Source: Saccharofermentans sp. (GTDB taxonomy: Bacteria; Bacillota; Clostridia; Saccharofermentanales; Saccharofermentanaceae). From it: a stretch of DNA of 55,391 nucleotides. The notes under the pieces are model-generated. The model was given only the letters and a program-made list of their open reading frames with translations. It searched no databases and had not been told where the DNA came from. This document shows, one piece after another, positions 42,482-50,520 of this stretch. Every line of letters starts with the position of its first letter. Position 1 is the first letter of the stretch. Both the position numbers and the translations under genes were made by a program. The DNA lies in contig JAKSRC010000013.1 in the NCBI GenBank assembly GCA_024403855.1, forward strand, positions 1-55,391, given 5' to 3'.

Positions 42482-43759
42482 TTAGTCGTAATAATCGAAT
42501 TCGAGTTCACAAACCTTGACGGTATCGCCTTCCTTACAGCCTGCCTTCTTGAGTTCCTCGAAAACGCCCTCGTTCTCAAGTGTTCTCTGGAAGAAGTTAG
42601 TAGATTCTGTATCTTCAAAGTTTGTAGAGTTGAAAATTCTGTGAATCCACTTGCCGGTAACTTCAAAGTTGCCTTCTTCATTAATGACGATATCGAACTT
42701 CTTACCTTCATTGAATGTATAGACTCTTTCGCCACCATCAGCAATATCATGAAGAACTGTAGGCGGAAGCTTGGATACTGCTTCGGTAACCTTATCCTTC
42801 AATTCGTTGATTCCGATCTGTCCTGCTGCTGAGATAACAAATACATCCTCGTATCCCATGCCCTTAACAGTATCTACGAACTTCTGAATATCTTCATCAG
42901 TTGCGCCATCACACTTATTGCCTACAACGATCTGAGGCCTTGATGCAAGCTCAAGGCTGAATTCTTCAAGCTCGTTGTTAATTGTCTTAAAGTCATCAAT
43001 AGGATCTCTTCCGTCAACAGAAGAAAGATCTACGACATGAACCAGGAGTCTTGTTCTCTCAATATGTCTTAAGAAGTCGTGGCCAAGGCCCGCACCTTCA
43101 TGTGCATTCTCGATAATACCGGGAATATCAGCAATAACATATGAGAAACCATCCTTGGAAACAACTCCCAATACAGGTTCAAGTGTTGTAAAAGGATAAT
43201 CTGCAATCTTCGGCTTAGCTCTTGTTAATACTGACAGAAGAGTTGATTTTCCTGCATTAGGGAAACCAACAAGTCCGACATCAGCGATAAGCTTTAACTC
43301 AATTGCAAGTTCTCTTTCTTCGCCAGGTGCACCCGGTGTAGCAAACTGAGGTGCCTGTCTTACTGAATTGGCATAATGCATATTGCCAAGTCCACCCTTG
43401 CCGCCTCTTGCAACAACGATTGTCTGACCAGGTTCAGCAAGATCTGCAATAATCTCGCCTGTAACGGCATCCTTTACGACAGTTCCGACGGGAACACCAA
43501 GAATAAGGTCTTCTCCGCCCTTGCCGTACATCTTTTTTGGCATGCCCTTTGCACCATTCTGAGCAAAAAACTTGTGCTTAAATCTGAAGTTCTGAAGGCT
43601 CGTAAGATTGGGGGCAGCCTGCAAAACGACATTTCCGCCATTACCACCGTCGCCACCGTCCGGACCGCCGTTGGTTACATACTTAGCTGTATGAAAGCTA
43701 AGCGCTCCGTTACCGCCGTCTCCGGCCTTAACATAAATCTTAGAGTGATCTATAAACAT
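42482..43759 (-). CDS. obgE: GTPase Obg (CgtA)
   Basis: Obg is a ribosome-associated GTPase involved in 50S maturation and stress signalling. The 425 residues comprise the glycine-rich Obg fold (GDGGNGALSF, GGPDGGDGGNGG), the G domain with GFPNAGKSTLLSVL, DIPGIIENAHEGAGLG and NKCD, and a C-terminal OCT domain with tail LEFDYYD. AGGAGAATC lies before the ATG. It is the last cistron of the rplU-prp-rpmA-obgE operon, with a hairpin in the 84-base gap after rpmA. Confidence 0.98.
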   Translation of the reverse strand: MFIDHSKIYVKAGDGGNGALSFHTAKYVTNGGPDGGDGGNGGNVVLQAAPNLTSLQNFRFKHKFFAQNGAKGMPKKMYGKGGEDLILGVPVGTVVKDAVTGEIIADLAEPGQTIVVARGGKGGLGNMHYANSVRQAPQFATPGAPGEERELAIELKLIADVGLVGFPNAGKSTLLSVLTRAKPKIADYPFTTLEPVLGVVSKDGFSYVIADIPGIIENAHEGAGLGHDFLRHIERTRLLVHVVDLSSVDGRDPIDDFKTINNELEEFSLELASRPQIVVGNKCDGATDEDIQKFVDTVKGMGYEDVFVISAAGQIGINELKDKVTEAVSKLPPTVLHDIADGGERVYTFNEGKKFDIVINEEGNFEVTGKWIHRIFNSTNFEDTESTNFFQRTLENEGVFEELKKAGCKEGDTVKVCELEFDYYD

Positions 43760-43769
43760 CTGATTCTCC

Positions 43770-43815
43770 TGAAAAACAAGAGCAGTCCAATCGCATTGAA
43801 TGCGACAGACTGCTC
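43770..43815 (-). terminator. Two-part hairpin between rpmA and obgE
   Basis: GAGCAGTC (43780-43787) pairs with GACTGCTC (43808-43815), and a second stem, TCGCATT (43791-43797) with AATGCGA (43799-43805), is nested inside. On the minus strand TTGTTTTTC follows. It looks like an intrinsic terminator that is only partly used, since obgE has no separate promoter that I can see. Confidence 0.7.
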
Positions 43816-43843
43816 ATTTGGTTTCTTCGCAAATACCTGTAAA

Positions 43844-44125
43844 TTAAGCTACAGGGTAAACGCTAACCTGCTTCTTATCCTTGCCCATACGCTCATACTT
43901 GACCTTACCGTCAATCAAAGCGAAAAGAGTATCATCAGAACCGATACCGACATTTGTGCCGGGATGGATCTTAGTACCACGCTGTCTTACAAGGATATTG
44001 CCGGCCAGAACTGACTGTCCGTCACCTTTCTTCGCACCTAATCTCTTGGACTCGGAATCACGACCATTCTTGGTGGAACCCATTCCCTTCTTGTGCGCGA
44101 AGAGCTGTAAATTAAACTTAATCAT
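43844..44125 (-). CDS. rpmA: Ribosomal protein L27 with cleavable N terminus
   Basis: L27 reaches the ribosomal peptidyl transferase centre with its N terminus. The 93 residues begin [14 protein letters not shown]: the extension up to Phe9 is removed by Prp in Firmicutes, exposing the A-H-K-K end. The rest ([39 protein letters not shown]) is typical. It lies 2 bases after prp. Confidence 0.97.
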   Translation of the reverse strand: MIKFNLQLFAHKKGMGSTKNGRDSESKRLGAKKGDGQSVLAGNILVRQRGTKIHPGTNVGIGSDDTLFALIDGKVKYERMGKDKKQVSVYPVA

Positions 44126-44127
44126 AA

Positions 44128-44499
44128 TTACACCTCCGGTGTTCTTGAATGAATTATCTCTACGTACTTCTTCTTGCTGTCGTTATAATCTCTAGCTATT
44201 CCGATAAGACCTAATTCGCAGGTTCTCAATATTACCTGAGCCCTGTTCTTTGTCTCATCATCTCCCACATTGGGAACCGTTATACGCAAGTTGACATCTT
44301 CTGTACCTTCATTGCTGATACGGAAGAATTCTTCGCTGTCGTAACCGCAAATATCTTCCAGAGCACTTGCTGTAGTAAAAAGGAGTGTTGATACTCCGCT
44401 ACAGATAATATCCTGACCCGGCTCTGCATAATCTGCATGACCGTTGGCATATATTGCCCGGATAAGATTGCCTTCCCTGCTGACGATAACGGAAATCAT
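44128..44499 (-). CDS. prp: Ribosomal-processing cysteine protease Prp
   Basis: Prp cleaves the L27 N-terminal extension. The 123 residues contain the His of [14 protein letters not shown] and the Cys of [12 protein letters not shown], the family catalytic pair. The gene is located between L21 and L27, the conserved arrangement. Its presence agrees with the LQLFAHKK motif in the L27 encoded next to it. Confidence 0.96.
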   Translation of the reverse strand: MISVIVSREGNLIRAIYANGHADYAEPGQDIICSGVSTLLFTTASALEDICGYDSEEFFRISNEGTEDVNLRITVPNVGDDETKNRAQVILRTCELGLIGIARDYNDSKKKYVEIIHSRTPEV

Positions 44500-44516
44500 A
44501 AGCTTATAGCTCCTGA

Positions 44517-44819
44517 TTAAACGTTGATAGCCTTGATAAGTACACGTGTGTAAGGCTGTCTGTGGCCATTCTTTCTTCTGTAGCCCTTCTTAGCCTTGTA
44601 CTTAGAGATGATAACCTTCTTATTTCTGCCCTGCTTTACGATCTCAGCGGATACTGTAGCCTTAACATCGCCTGCTACGATACCGTTGTCATCAGATACT
44701 GCAAGTACATCCTCGAAAGTAATCTGGCTGCCAGCCTCACCTTCAAGCTTCTCAACGAAAATCTCATCGTCTACAGAAACCTTGTACTGCTTGCCGCCTG
44801 TCTTAATAACTGCGTACAT
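44517..44819 (-). CDS. rplU: Ribosomal protein L21
   Basis: This 100-residue 50S protein starts MYAVIKTGGKQYKVSVDDEI and has the C-terminal GYRRKNGHRQPYTRVLI signature. It is the first gene of the operon with prp, rpmA and obgE. GGAGG lies upstream of its ATG, and a structured leader (44820-44910) precedes it. L21 may control its own operon through that leader. Confidence 0.98.
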   Translation of the reverse strand: MYAVIKTGGKQYKVSVDDEIFVEKLEGEAGSQITFEDVLAVSDDNGIVAGDVKATVSAEIVKQGRNKKVIISKYKAKKGYRRKNGHRQPYTRVLIKAINV

Positions 44820-44910
44820 ATTCGTTCCTCCTGTTCTTCCAGTCTCGCTGCTTAAACCTAGGCAGCGCCAGAAAAAAGCGCATTTTAAAGAGCCCGTTGC
44901 ATGCGGTCAC
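44820..44910 (-). ncRNA. L21 leader (5' UTR element)
   Basis: About 90 bases separate the predicted start site from the rplU ATG. The RNA has a CGCTGC/GCAGCG stem (44846-44851 with 44862-44867) and the downstream segment CTGGAAGAACAGGAGG. Position and shape suit the L21 leader family of Firmicutes, but I cannot align it to the family model here. Confidence 0.55.
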
Positions 44911-44916
44911 CGACGT

Positions 44917-44945
44917 ATAATAAACTACGAGTTGCTTAAAGTCAA
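44917..44945 (-). promoter_or_regulatory. Sigma-A promoter of the rplU operon
   Basis: On the minus strand TTGACT (44945-44940), a 17-base spacer and TATTAT (44922-44917) precede the L21 leader. Confidence 0.85.
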
Positions 44946-44957
44946 CTGATTTTTATA

Positions 44958-44995
44958 TATAAAAGCCCTATTTATCGCCCTTATCCGGCGATAAA
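44958..44995 (-). terminator. Terminator of the murC operon
   Basis: TTTATCGCC, loop, GGCGATAAA (44971-44979 with 44987-44995) is a 9-bp stem followed on the minus strand by TAGGGCTTTTATAT. It overlaps the stop codon of the 521-residue membrane protein gene. Confidence 0.6.
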
Positions 44996-46546
44996 CATAA
45001 TCACTCCTGCTACAATGCCAAATACAAGGCCTGTAAGCTCGTAATAGTCAGAAAGCCTCTTCAAAGGAAGAGCACATACTAACGGCAATACAGTAAGTGT
45101 GATTCCCACGATAGAAGACGTAATAAGCTCAGGATTTGACTGGATAATTCCCATGATCAAAAGAACTACAGGCGGAATCAAAGCCTCAATAAAATATGCC
45201 GGACTTGCGAAAAATGCCGTCCTGCCAAGTCTTGCTGCCCTGGATTTCTTATCTGAAAGAATAAGCGCTACAGCAGAAAGGCTCATTACTACAAATACGA
45301 TAAGCGCTTCGATAATGTTATCTGTCGTGCCGAACTTCTTTTCGACATTCATGAGATTCAAAGCAGTACCGAAAACAATCATTATCTCGATCAGTCCGAC
45401 AAGTACGGTTGTCAGGAAAATTGCAAGGCCGCTGTCTTTCCTGTTATAAACGATCTTCTTGGTCGCAATAAGTCTCAGCTGGGCAATGGACATAAGAGCA
45501 ATGATAAGGACCGGCGCATAGATTGCTATATATTTTGCAAAAGCTCTTATCTGCGGAATAAATGTCATTACGGCACCACAAAGCGCAATCCAGCCGGAAA
45601 GGCCAAGGAATATTATCGCTCCAAGGCTATCTCGTCCCTTGAGTTCCTTTTTCGCCTTGTCAGGCAGCGCAACAGGCACCATGAAAAGGAACAAAGCCAA
45701 AGTCGCTATGGAAAGGAAAATGGCAAGGACCAGAAGGATCTGTCTTACGACTATCTGAGAGGATGAATAACCTTTGCCGAATGTAGTTCCAAGATACTGG
45801 GACAATTCATTCTGGAATGCAGGCGAAAAGAGCAAACCTTCAGTACCGAATACAGTCTCTGAAGACAATGACAGATATCTCATCTGATTCGGTGATACAT
45901 ATACTTTCGAAGAGAACAATCTGCCTCTTGTTGTAGCGTGTCCATACATCGTGTCGACACCTGAGATCTTCTCGAAAATCATCTGTGCGCCGGAAAGTTC
46001 TGTAGAACTCTTTGCCTTGCTGTCAAAACCGAAAATAGCACACGGCACAGAAGGCTTTTCGCTCGTATAGGTAGCAAGAGCAATGTTGCCGGGATATTCA
46101 GGGGTAATGAGGACATAACCTTCGACATTGGAGGCTCCTGATGACACGAGATCGTCCATAACCTTGAAAGCATCATTGCCGATTGCGCAGACAACTACTT
46201 TATCATTTGAATAGCCCTTAGGCAGGTCATATGTAAATCCGACATCATCAAGATGAATATCAGGTTCGATTATCTCGTAAGTAAAATCACATGCGGCAAG
46301 GCTGTTACGAATGGCAACTTCAGGTATCACCTTACCGTCTGAATAGATAAGGAGCGTATTCTTAGCATCCTTGGAGCCATTGAAAGATATTCCGTAAACA
46401 ACAAAGAGCATTGTCGCCATAATCAGAGACAACAAAATAACAAACCACGCATAACTGGGAATCTTTAACGGACGCTGCTTATTAAAGCCATATTCCGGCG
46501 CAGTTTTAGACTCAATAACAGGTTGTCTTACAGAACTCTTCTTCAT
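44981..46546 (-). CDS. Membrane protein of unknown function with an extracytoplasmic alpha/beta domain
   Basis: I do not recognise this 521-residue protein. It has a cytoplasmic basic N terminus, one membrane helix (about 33-53), an extracytoplasmic domain (about 54-265), and then eight or so membrane helices to the C terminus. The outer domain has alternating strands and helices (TLLIYSDG; KVVVCAIGNDAFKVM; VEGYVLITPEYP; VPCAIFGFDSK), which recall an alpha/beta-hydrolase; the expected nucleophile position reads GNDAF instead of GxSxG, so activity is doubtful. It starts 6 bases after murC, hinting at an envelope role. A peptidoglycan-linked function is an inference from position only. Confidence 0.7.
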   Translation of the reverse strand: MKKSSVRQPVIESKTAPEYGFNKQRPLKIPSYAWFVILLSLIMATMLFVVYGISFNGSKDAKNTLLIYSDGKVIPEVAIRNSLAACDFTYEIIEPDIHLDDVGFTYDLPKGYSNDKVVVCAIGNDAFKVMDDLVSSGASNVEGYVLITPEYPGNIALATYTSEKPSVPCAIFGFDSKAKSSTELSGAQMIFEKISGVDTMYGHATTRGRLFSSKVYVSPNQMRYLSLSSETVFGTEGLLFSPAFQNELSQYLGTTFGKGYSSSQIVVRQILLVLAIFLSIATLALFLFMVPVALPDKAKKELKGRDSLGAIIFLGLSGWIALCGAVMTFIPQIRAFAKYIAIYAPVLIIALMSIAQLRLIATKKIVYNRKDSGLAIFLTTVLVGLIEIMIVFGTALNLMNVEKKFGTTDNIIEALIVFVVMSLSAVALILSDKKSRAARLGRTAFFASPAYFIEALIPPVVLLIMGIIQSNPELITSSIVGITLTVLPLVCALPLKRLSDYYELTGLVFGIVAGVIMFIAG

Positions 46547-46552
46547 ATCACA

Positions 46553-48013
46553 TCAAGAGCAAAGCTCGTCGCCCATCTCTCTTATATCTTCAGGTCCAAG
46601 GATCAGGATAATATCACCGGGCTTAATAAGCTCATCGATTCGCTTTCTGAGATCCTTTTTGTCAGCGAAAAACTCAGAATCGCCGCCACGCTTATTGATC
46701 TCATCAGAGATATCCTTACTTGAAATTGCAAGTTCAGCTATAGCGCTCGCAGATTCTCTGTCAGAGAAAATCTCTGAAAACAGCACCTTTTTGCAAGGCA
46801 AAAGACTTGTTACATAGTCTTCAAAAAGCTTCTTGGTACGGTTATATGTCAAAGGCTGGAAAACAACAAGAATGTCATTATGAGGCATGTTGGAAGCAGC
46901 TTCGATTGTTGCTCTTGCAGCTGTCGGGTGATGTGCATAATCCACGACGACATCGCAGTCTCTGTACTTGCCCTTGACTGTATACCTTCCGTCAGCGCCG
47001 TTAAAGCTATCTAAAGCACTCTGAATCGCTTCAGGTGTAGCTCCATTCAGATAAGCTGCAGCAGCCGCATTCAATGCATTTGCGATATTGTGGCTTCCCG
47101 GAATCTTAAGACTGACATTAATCTTTGTCTCACCGTTAATCTCGATGTCGAATACAGGCAGGCCATTTTCGAATGTAATATTCTTAGCAATGAAGTCAGC
47201 TTTCTTGCCTGTGGCTTCGCAAACCTCACTATCTGTAGCGCATGTTACAACCTGTGGGAACTTACGGCCTGTCTTGTCGAAGTATTCCTTTGCTTCAGCC
47301 AAGGATCTTGCAATATTCTTGTCGTGGCCTGATACAACCACATATCCGTCATCGTCAACAAGTCTTACGAACTTTGCGAAAACATCGATAACATCTTCAA
47401 TAGTCGGATAGCAATCAACGTGATCGTGATCGATATTGGTAATGACTGCGGTTGTAGAAGAGAAATTCAGAAAAGATCTGTTGAACTCACAAGCCTCAGA
47501 TACAAGAAGGTCCTTGCTTCCTGCTCTGACAGTTCCGTCGAAAATATCAAGATCGGCACCAAGATGTACTGTAGGATCAAGGTCCTGCTCGATGAGCATC
47601 ATGGATATCATGGAAGTTGTAGTTGTCTTTCCGTGAGTACCGGATACGTTAATTACATTCTTATGTGTTCTGGTAAATGCGCCAAGGAACTCTGCCCTGT
47701 CGAAAATCTGGAGCTCAAGTTCTGTTGCTCTTTTAACCTCTTCATTATGAGGCAGGATAGCAGCTGTCTTTACAAGATAGTCAGGCTTAAAATCGTCAAT
47801 ATTTGCGGCAATCTGACTGCCATAAATCTTAATACCCTGTTCTTCCAATATCGCCGTTCTCTCAGACGGGTGATTATCTGAACCTCCGACTACAAATCCT
47901 GCATGCTTTGCAAGTCTTGCAAGTCCGTTCATTGAGATTCCACCGATGCCGATAAAATAAATACGTGCACCGCTCTTAATATCATTCAAAGTAAATGTCT
48001 TAGAATCTAACAC
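46553..48013 (-). CDS. murC: UDP-N-acetylmuramate--L-alanine ligase
   Basis: MurC adds L-alanine to UDP-MurNAc in peptidoglycan synthesis. The protein of about 486 residues has the Mur ligase Rossmann domain (IYFIGIGGISMNGLARLAK), the ATP loop VSGTHGKTTTTSM, the substrate histidine region DHDHVD, DYAHHPTAARATI and the C-terminal domain with GAGD-like LILGPEDI. Start choice: a GTG at 48013 has AGGGAA nine bases upstream; a GTG at 48022 also keeps the frame but has poorer spacing. ybaK lies 47 bases upstream of it, and the 521-residue gene 6 bases downstream. Confidence 0.96.
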   Translation of the reverse strand: MLDSKTFTLNDIKSGARIYFIGIGGISMNGLARLAKHAGFVVGGSDNHPSERTAILEEQGIKIYGSQIAANIDDFKPDYLVKTAAILPHNEEVKRATELELQIFDRAEFLGAFTRTHKNVINVSGTHGKTTTTSMISMMLIEQDLDPTVHLGADLDIFDGTVRAGSKDLLVSEACEFNRSFLNFSSTTAVITNIDHDHVDCYPTIEDVIDVFAKFVRLVDDDGYVVVSGHDKNIARSLAEAKEYFDKTGRKFPQVVTCATDSEVCEATGKKADFIAKNITFENGLPVFDIEINGETKINVSLKIPGSHNIANALNAAAAAYLNGATPEAIQSALDSFNGADGRYTVKGKYRDCDVVVDYAHHPTAARATIEAASNMPHNDILVVFQPLTYNRTKKLFEDYVTSLLPCKKVLFSEIFSDRESASAIAELAISSKDISDEINKRGGDSEFFADKKDLRKRIDELIKPGDIILILGPEDIREMGDELCS

Positions 48014-48060
48014 TGATAACACTTCCCTGTAGCATTTATTTTCGAAGTAATTCTAACATT

Positions 48061-48546
48061 TTAGGAGCGCATAGCAAAATCGCCAACTACGGCATTTGTA
48101 AAAGAAACAAGGTCAGTAGACTTAAGTCTTAACTGTACACCCCTCTGCCCTGCACTTACGCAGACATCGTCGACCAGTTCGATCATCTCATCAATGAAGG
48201 TCCTGTACTGCTTCTTCATACCGATAGGAGAACAGCCGCCTCTGATGTATCCTGTGACATTCAGAAGGTCTTTTACGTGGATCATATTGACACTCTTGCA
48301 GCCTGCAAGTCTTGCCGCCTTTTTAAGATCGACCTCGTCATCTACGGAAATACAGAAAACCAGATATTCGCCCTTATCAGATACCGCTGTCAGTGTCTTG
48401 AAAACTTCTTCGTACGGAACGCCCAGAAATTCAGCGACGTGATGACCGTCAAGATCATTTTCGTCGTATTCGTATTCCTGATATGTATAATCGACACCGG
48501 CCTTATCAAGGATTCGCATCGCGTTGGTCTTTTTAAACTGAGACAT
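48061..48546 (-). CDS. ybaK: Cys-tRNA(Pro) / Cys-tRNA deacylase (YbaK family)
   Basis: This small protein hydrolyses mischarged Cys-tRNA(Pro). The 161 residues carry the YbaK/EbsC fold: TNAMRILDKAGVDY, VFKTLTAVSDKGEYLVFCI, DLKKAARLAGCKSVNMI and GYIRGGCSPIGMKKQYRTFID with the conserved glycine-rich loop. AAGGGGGC lies before the ATG. It appears to lead the murC unit and is divergent from the VOC gene at 48685. Confidence 0.93.
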   Translation of the reverse strand: MSQFKKTNAMRILDKAGVDYTYQEYEYDENDLDGHHVAEFLGVPYEEVFKTLTAVSDKGEYLVFCISVDDEVDLKKAARLAGCKSVNMIHVKDLLNVTGYIRGGCSPIGMKKQYRTFIDEMIELVDDVCVSAGQRGVQLRLKSTDLVSFTNAVVGDFAMRS

Positions 48547-48623
48547 ATTGCCCCCTTAAAGCTTCAAACTATCGAAAAAGTATTATAGAACAAAATGCAG
48601 GCATTATTCCACACCGCAAACAT

Positions 48624-48651
48624 CTTACATCTTGCCGAACTGTATTATAAT
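48624..48651 (+). promoter_or_regulatory. Promoter of the VOC-domain gene
   Basis: TATAAT (48646-48651) lies about 34 bases before the ATG. A weak -35, CTTACA, sits 16 bases upstream. A divergent minus-strand TATAAT (48587-48582) probably serves ybaK. Confidence 0.5.
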
Positions 48652-48684
48652 TAGAACGACAATTGCGAATTTCAGGAGAATCTT

Positions 48685-49524
48685 ATGCTTAACAAAGAAT
48701 ACCCGTTGCACGATATGAACGTCGTTTTCGACATGATCGAAAAATCGATTGCAAAAGGCGGCACGCACGACAAAGCACCTGAGGAAATGAACCTCCTTAT
48801 GCACCTTTATGCCGGCCTTCCGGCTGAGGCCGTCGAACAGGGCATGATGTTCATTCACGGAAGAGCCTCAGAGATTCCCTCAACATCCGACATACTCCCT
48901 CTTCATGTAAGGCTTGTTAACCTTTTGGAATATCTCGAAAAGGTCGAGTATTTAAGCGACATTCCCAAGACTCTTACAAACGACGAAATCACAAAAAGAA
49001 GCGATATCCTGAATTCACTCGATGAACATGAAAAGTATTTTGGTACACCTCTTTTGGGTTATCAGTTCAGCAGTGTTTCCAATGCACCTGCAAAGGCAGA
49101 TGAAGAGGAAGAAGGATCTGACAGACTTCTCCTCATGAACAGCCAGGCAGCAGTCTTTGCCTGTGAAGACATCTATAAAACTGCAATGTTTTACGAAGAT
49201 AAGCTCGGATTCAAAGCTGCACATTTAGACGATGAAGCGATGCCACATATAAAGCTTACCAGAGATAATATCGCAATCGTTTTGGTCAAAGGCACAGGCG
49301 ATATCGCAAAGCCGGCAAGAGAATTCGGCATCAAGTACGATATGTATATCTATTGTTCAGAGCCCTTCCTTCTTCACAACGAAGTTAAAGGCAATGAGAT
49401 AAAGATCATCGAAGATCTTCCTGAGGCTAAAGCCGCTCAGGGAATGGCGACAAACCGCCAGTTCGTTTTCGAGGATGTTGACGGAAGACATATCTGCGTA
49501 TCTCAGTATCTGGAGAGAAATTAA
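48685..49524 (+). CDS. VOC/glyoxalase-fold domain protein with unknown N-terminal domain
   Basis: The 279-residue protein has a helical N-terminal half (about 1-125) of unknown type, containing LLMHLYAGLPAEAVEQGM, an acidic linker (KADEEEEGSD) and a C-terminal VOC-like domain (about 150-278). In the VOC part, AVFACEDIYKTAMFYEDKLGF, NIAIVLVKGTGDI and the end VFEDVDGRHICVSQYLE match the beta-alpha-beta-beta-beta layout of glyoxalase/bleomycin-resistance-like domains. Metal-binding positions are not obvious. CAGGAG precedes the ATG. It is a single-gene unit facing away from ybaK. Substrate unknown. Confidence 0.7.
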   Translation: MLNKEYPLHDMNVVFDMIEKSIAKGGTHDKAPEEMNLLMHLYAGLPAEAVEQGMMFIHGRASEIPSTSDILPLHVRLVNLLEYLEKVEYLSDIPKTLTNDEITKRSDILNSLDEHEKYFGTPLLGYQFSSVSNAPAKADEEEEGSDRLLLMNSQAAVFACEDIYKTAMFYEDKLGFKAAHLDDEAMPHIKLTRDNIAIVLVKGTGDIAKPAREFGIKYDMYIYCSEPFLLHNEVKGNEIKIIEDLPEAKAAQGMATNRQFVFEDVDGRHICVSQYLERN

Positions 49525-49631
49525 TAACAAAGAAATGTTTTCCGCATCTTCAATTTTGCTTATATCAATAACAAGAACATATTTTGATAATAAACACTAA
49601 TTACCATAAAGCTACGGAAATACCTATCACG

Positions 49632-50258
49632 CTATAGAACTCTGCTATTCACAACATTCAGAAGCAGACATAAAACAATAAGCATCATATCAACAGTAAG
49701 CGCTATAACAACCAGTGAGATTGAAGCCACATTTTCTTTTCTTTGCTTGTAATATATTCTCAAAAAGATACACGACACTGATACGGAAATCAGGAAGCTA
49801 ACAGCACAACAAACTATGCGTTTTATCAGTGCTTTCGAACGACATTCTTCTCTTGATGCTTTATACTCAGATAGAATCTTTTCGGCATTCTCAATCTTGT
49901 CAATGCCGATAACACTACCTTGCCTATCATTAACTGTTGTGTCCGTATCGATAAATAATGTAATTGACGTTCCATCGTTCAACCCTATGCAGGCATGCAT
50001 ATATCTTTCGCCTGCATCATCTCCCAATCGGCTGTCTACACCATCGGTAATAGAACCCGTCAACCCTTTAGTAAGAACCAACGTGTCGTAATCGTCATTC
50101 CCTTGAAGAGTAACATCCTCAGCTATTGTAAATTCTGATGAATAAAGCACCGAAATTCTACCTGGAACGAAATCTGAAAACAGCACCCCAAAAGGTATAC
50201 TGACAACCATCAGCAAAACCAGACAAATTATCAAAAATACTAAATTCTTTTGCCTCAT
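49632..50258 (-). CDS. Small membrane protein of unknown function, possible paralogue of 97-633
   Basis: The protein of 208 residues, counted from the ATG at 50258, has an N-terminal membrane helix (about 6-28), an extracytoplasmic part of about 110 residues, a charged amphipathic stretch (LSEYKASREECRSKALIKR) and two C-terminal membrane helices. I chose this ATG because GGAGG lies four bases upstream; an in-frame ATG at 50273 has none. A short upstream frame ends in TGA overlapping the ATG. Length, topology and the Y-x-x-x-x-E-x-x-R pattern before TM2 resemble the protein at 97-633. Function unknown. Region 49525-49631 holds nothing recognisable. Confidence 0.6.
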   Translation of the reverse strand: MRQKNLVFLIICLVLLMVVSIPFGVLFSDFVPGRISVLYSSEFTIAEDVTLQGNDDYDTLVLTKGLTGSITDGVDSRLGDDAGERYMHACIGLNDGTSITLFIDTDTTVNDRQGSVIGIDKIENAEKILSEYKASREECRSKALIKRIVCCAVSFLISVSVSCIFLRIYYKQRKENVASISLVVIALTVDMMLIVLCLLLNVVNSRVL

Positions 50259-50448
50259 ATGTCCTCCAAACATTTCAGTAGAAATTGTATGGATAATTCT
50301 TTTTGAGTAGCTACTAATAGTTCAATAGCTACACTTCCTACCTTATCATTATAGTATCCGCCGAAGCAAGATTGCACATCTATAGTTTTCCTCGAAAATA
50401 AAGATTTTGGATAATTGCACCTCAGTCGTGTCGCCCGAACCCCACGTA
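50259..50448. other. Intergenic stretch with an unsupported ORF
   Basis: On the minus strand a frame reads through to a TGA at 50255 (overlapping the next ATG) and ends SIQFLLKCLEDI. Its nominal start lies in the terminator of the DUF4097 gene and no good ribosome binding site is present, so it may be a remnant or a leader ORF. A TATAAT (minus, 50353-50348) could be the promoter of the membrane-protein gene. At 50405-50420, TTTTGGATAATTGCAC combines motifs seen as arms in both arrays near 11 kb. Confidence 0.35.
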
Positions 50449-50496
50449 CACAAAAAGGGACTATGAAAAACATTAAGACTTTCACAGCCCCTTTAA
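50446..50496 (-). terminator. Terminator of the ECF sigma operon
   Basis: On the minus strand AAAGGGGCTGTGAAA and TTTCATAGTCCCTTT pair with bulges, followed by TTGTG. It lies about 25 bases after the DUF4097 gene stop. Confidence 0.75.
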
Positions 50497-50520
50497 GCAT
50501 TATGTGATTAATTACAATTC

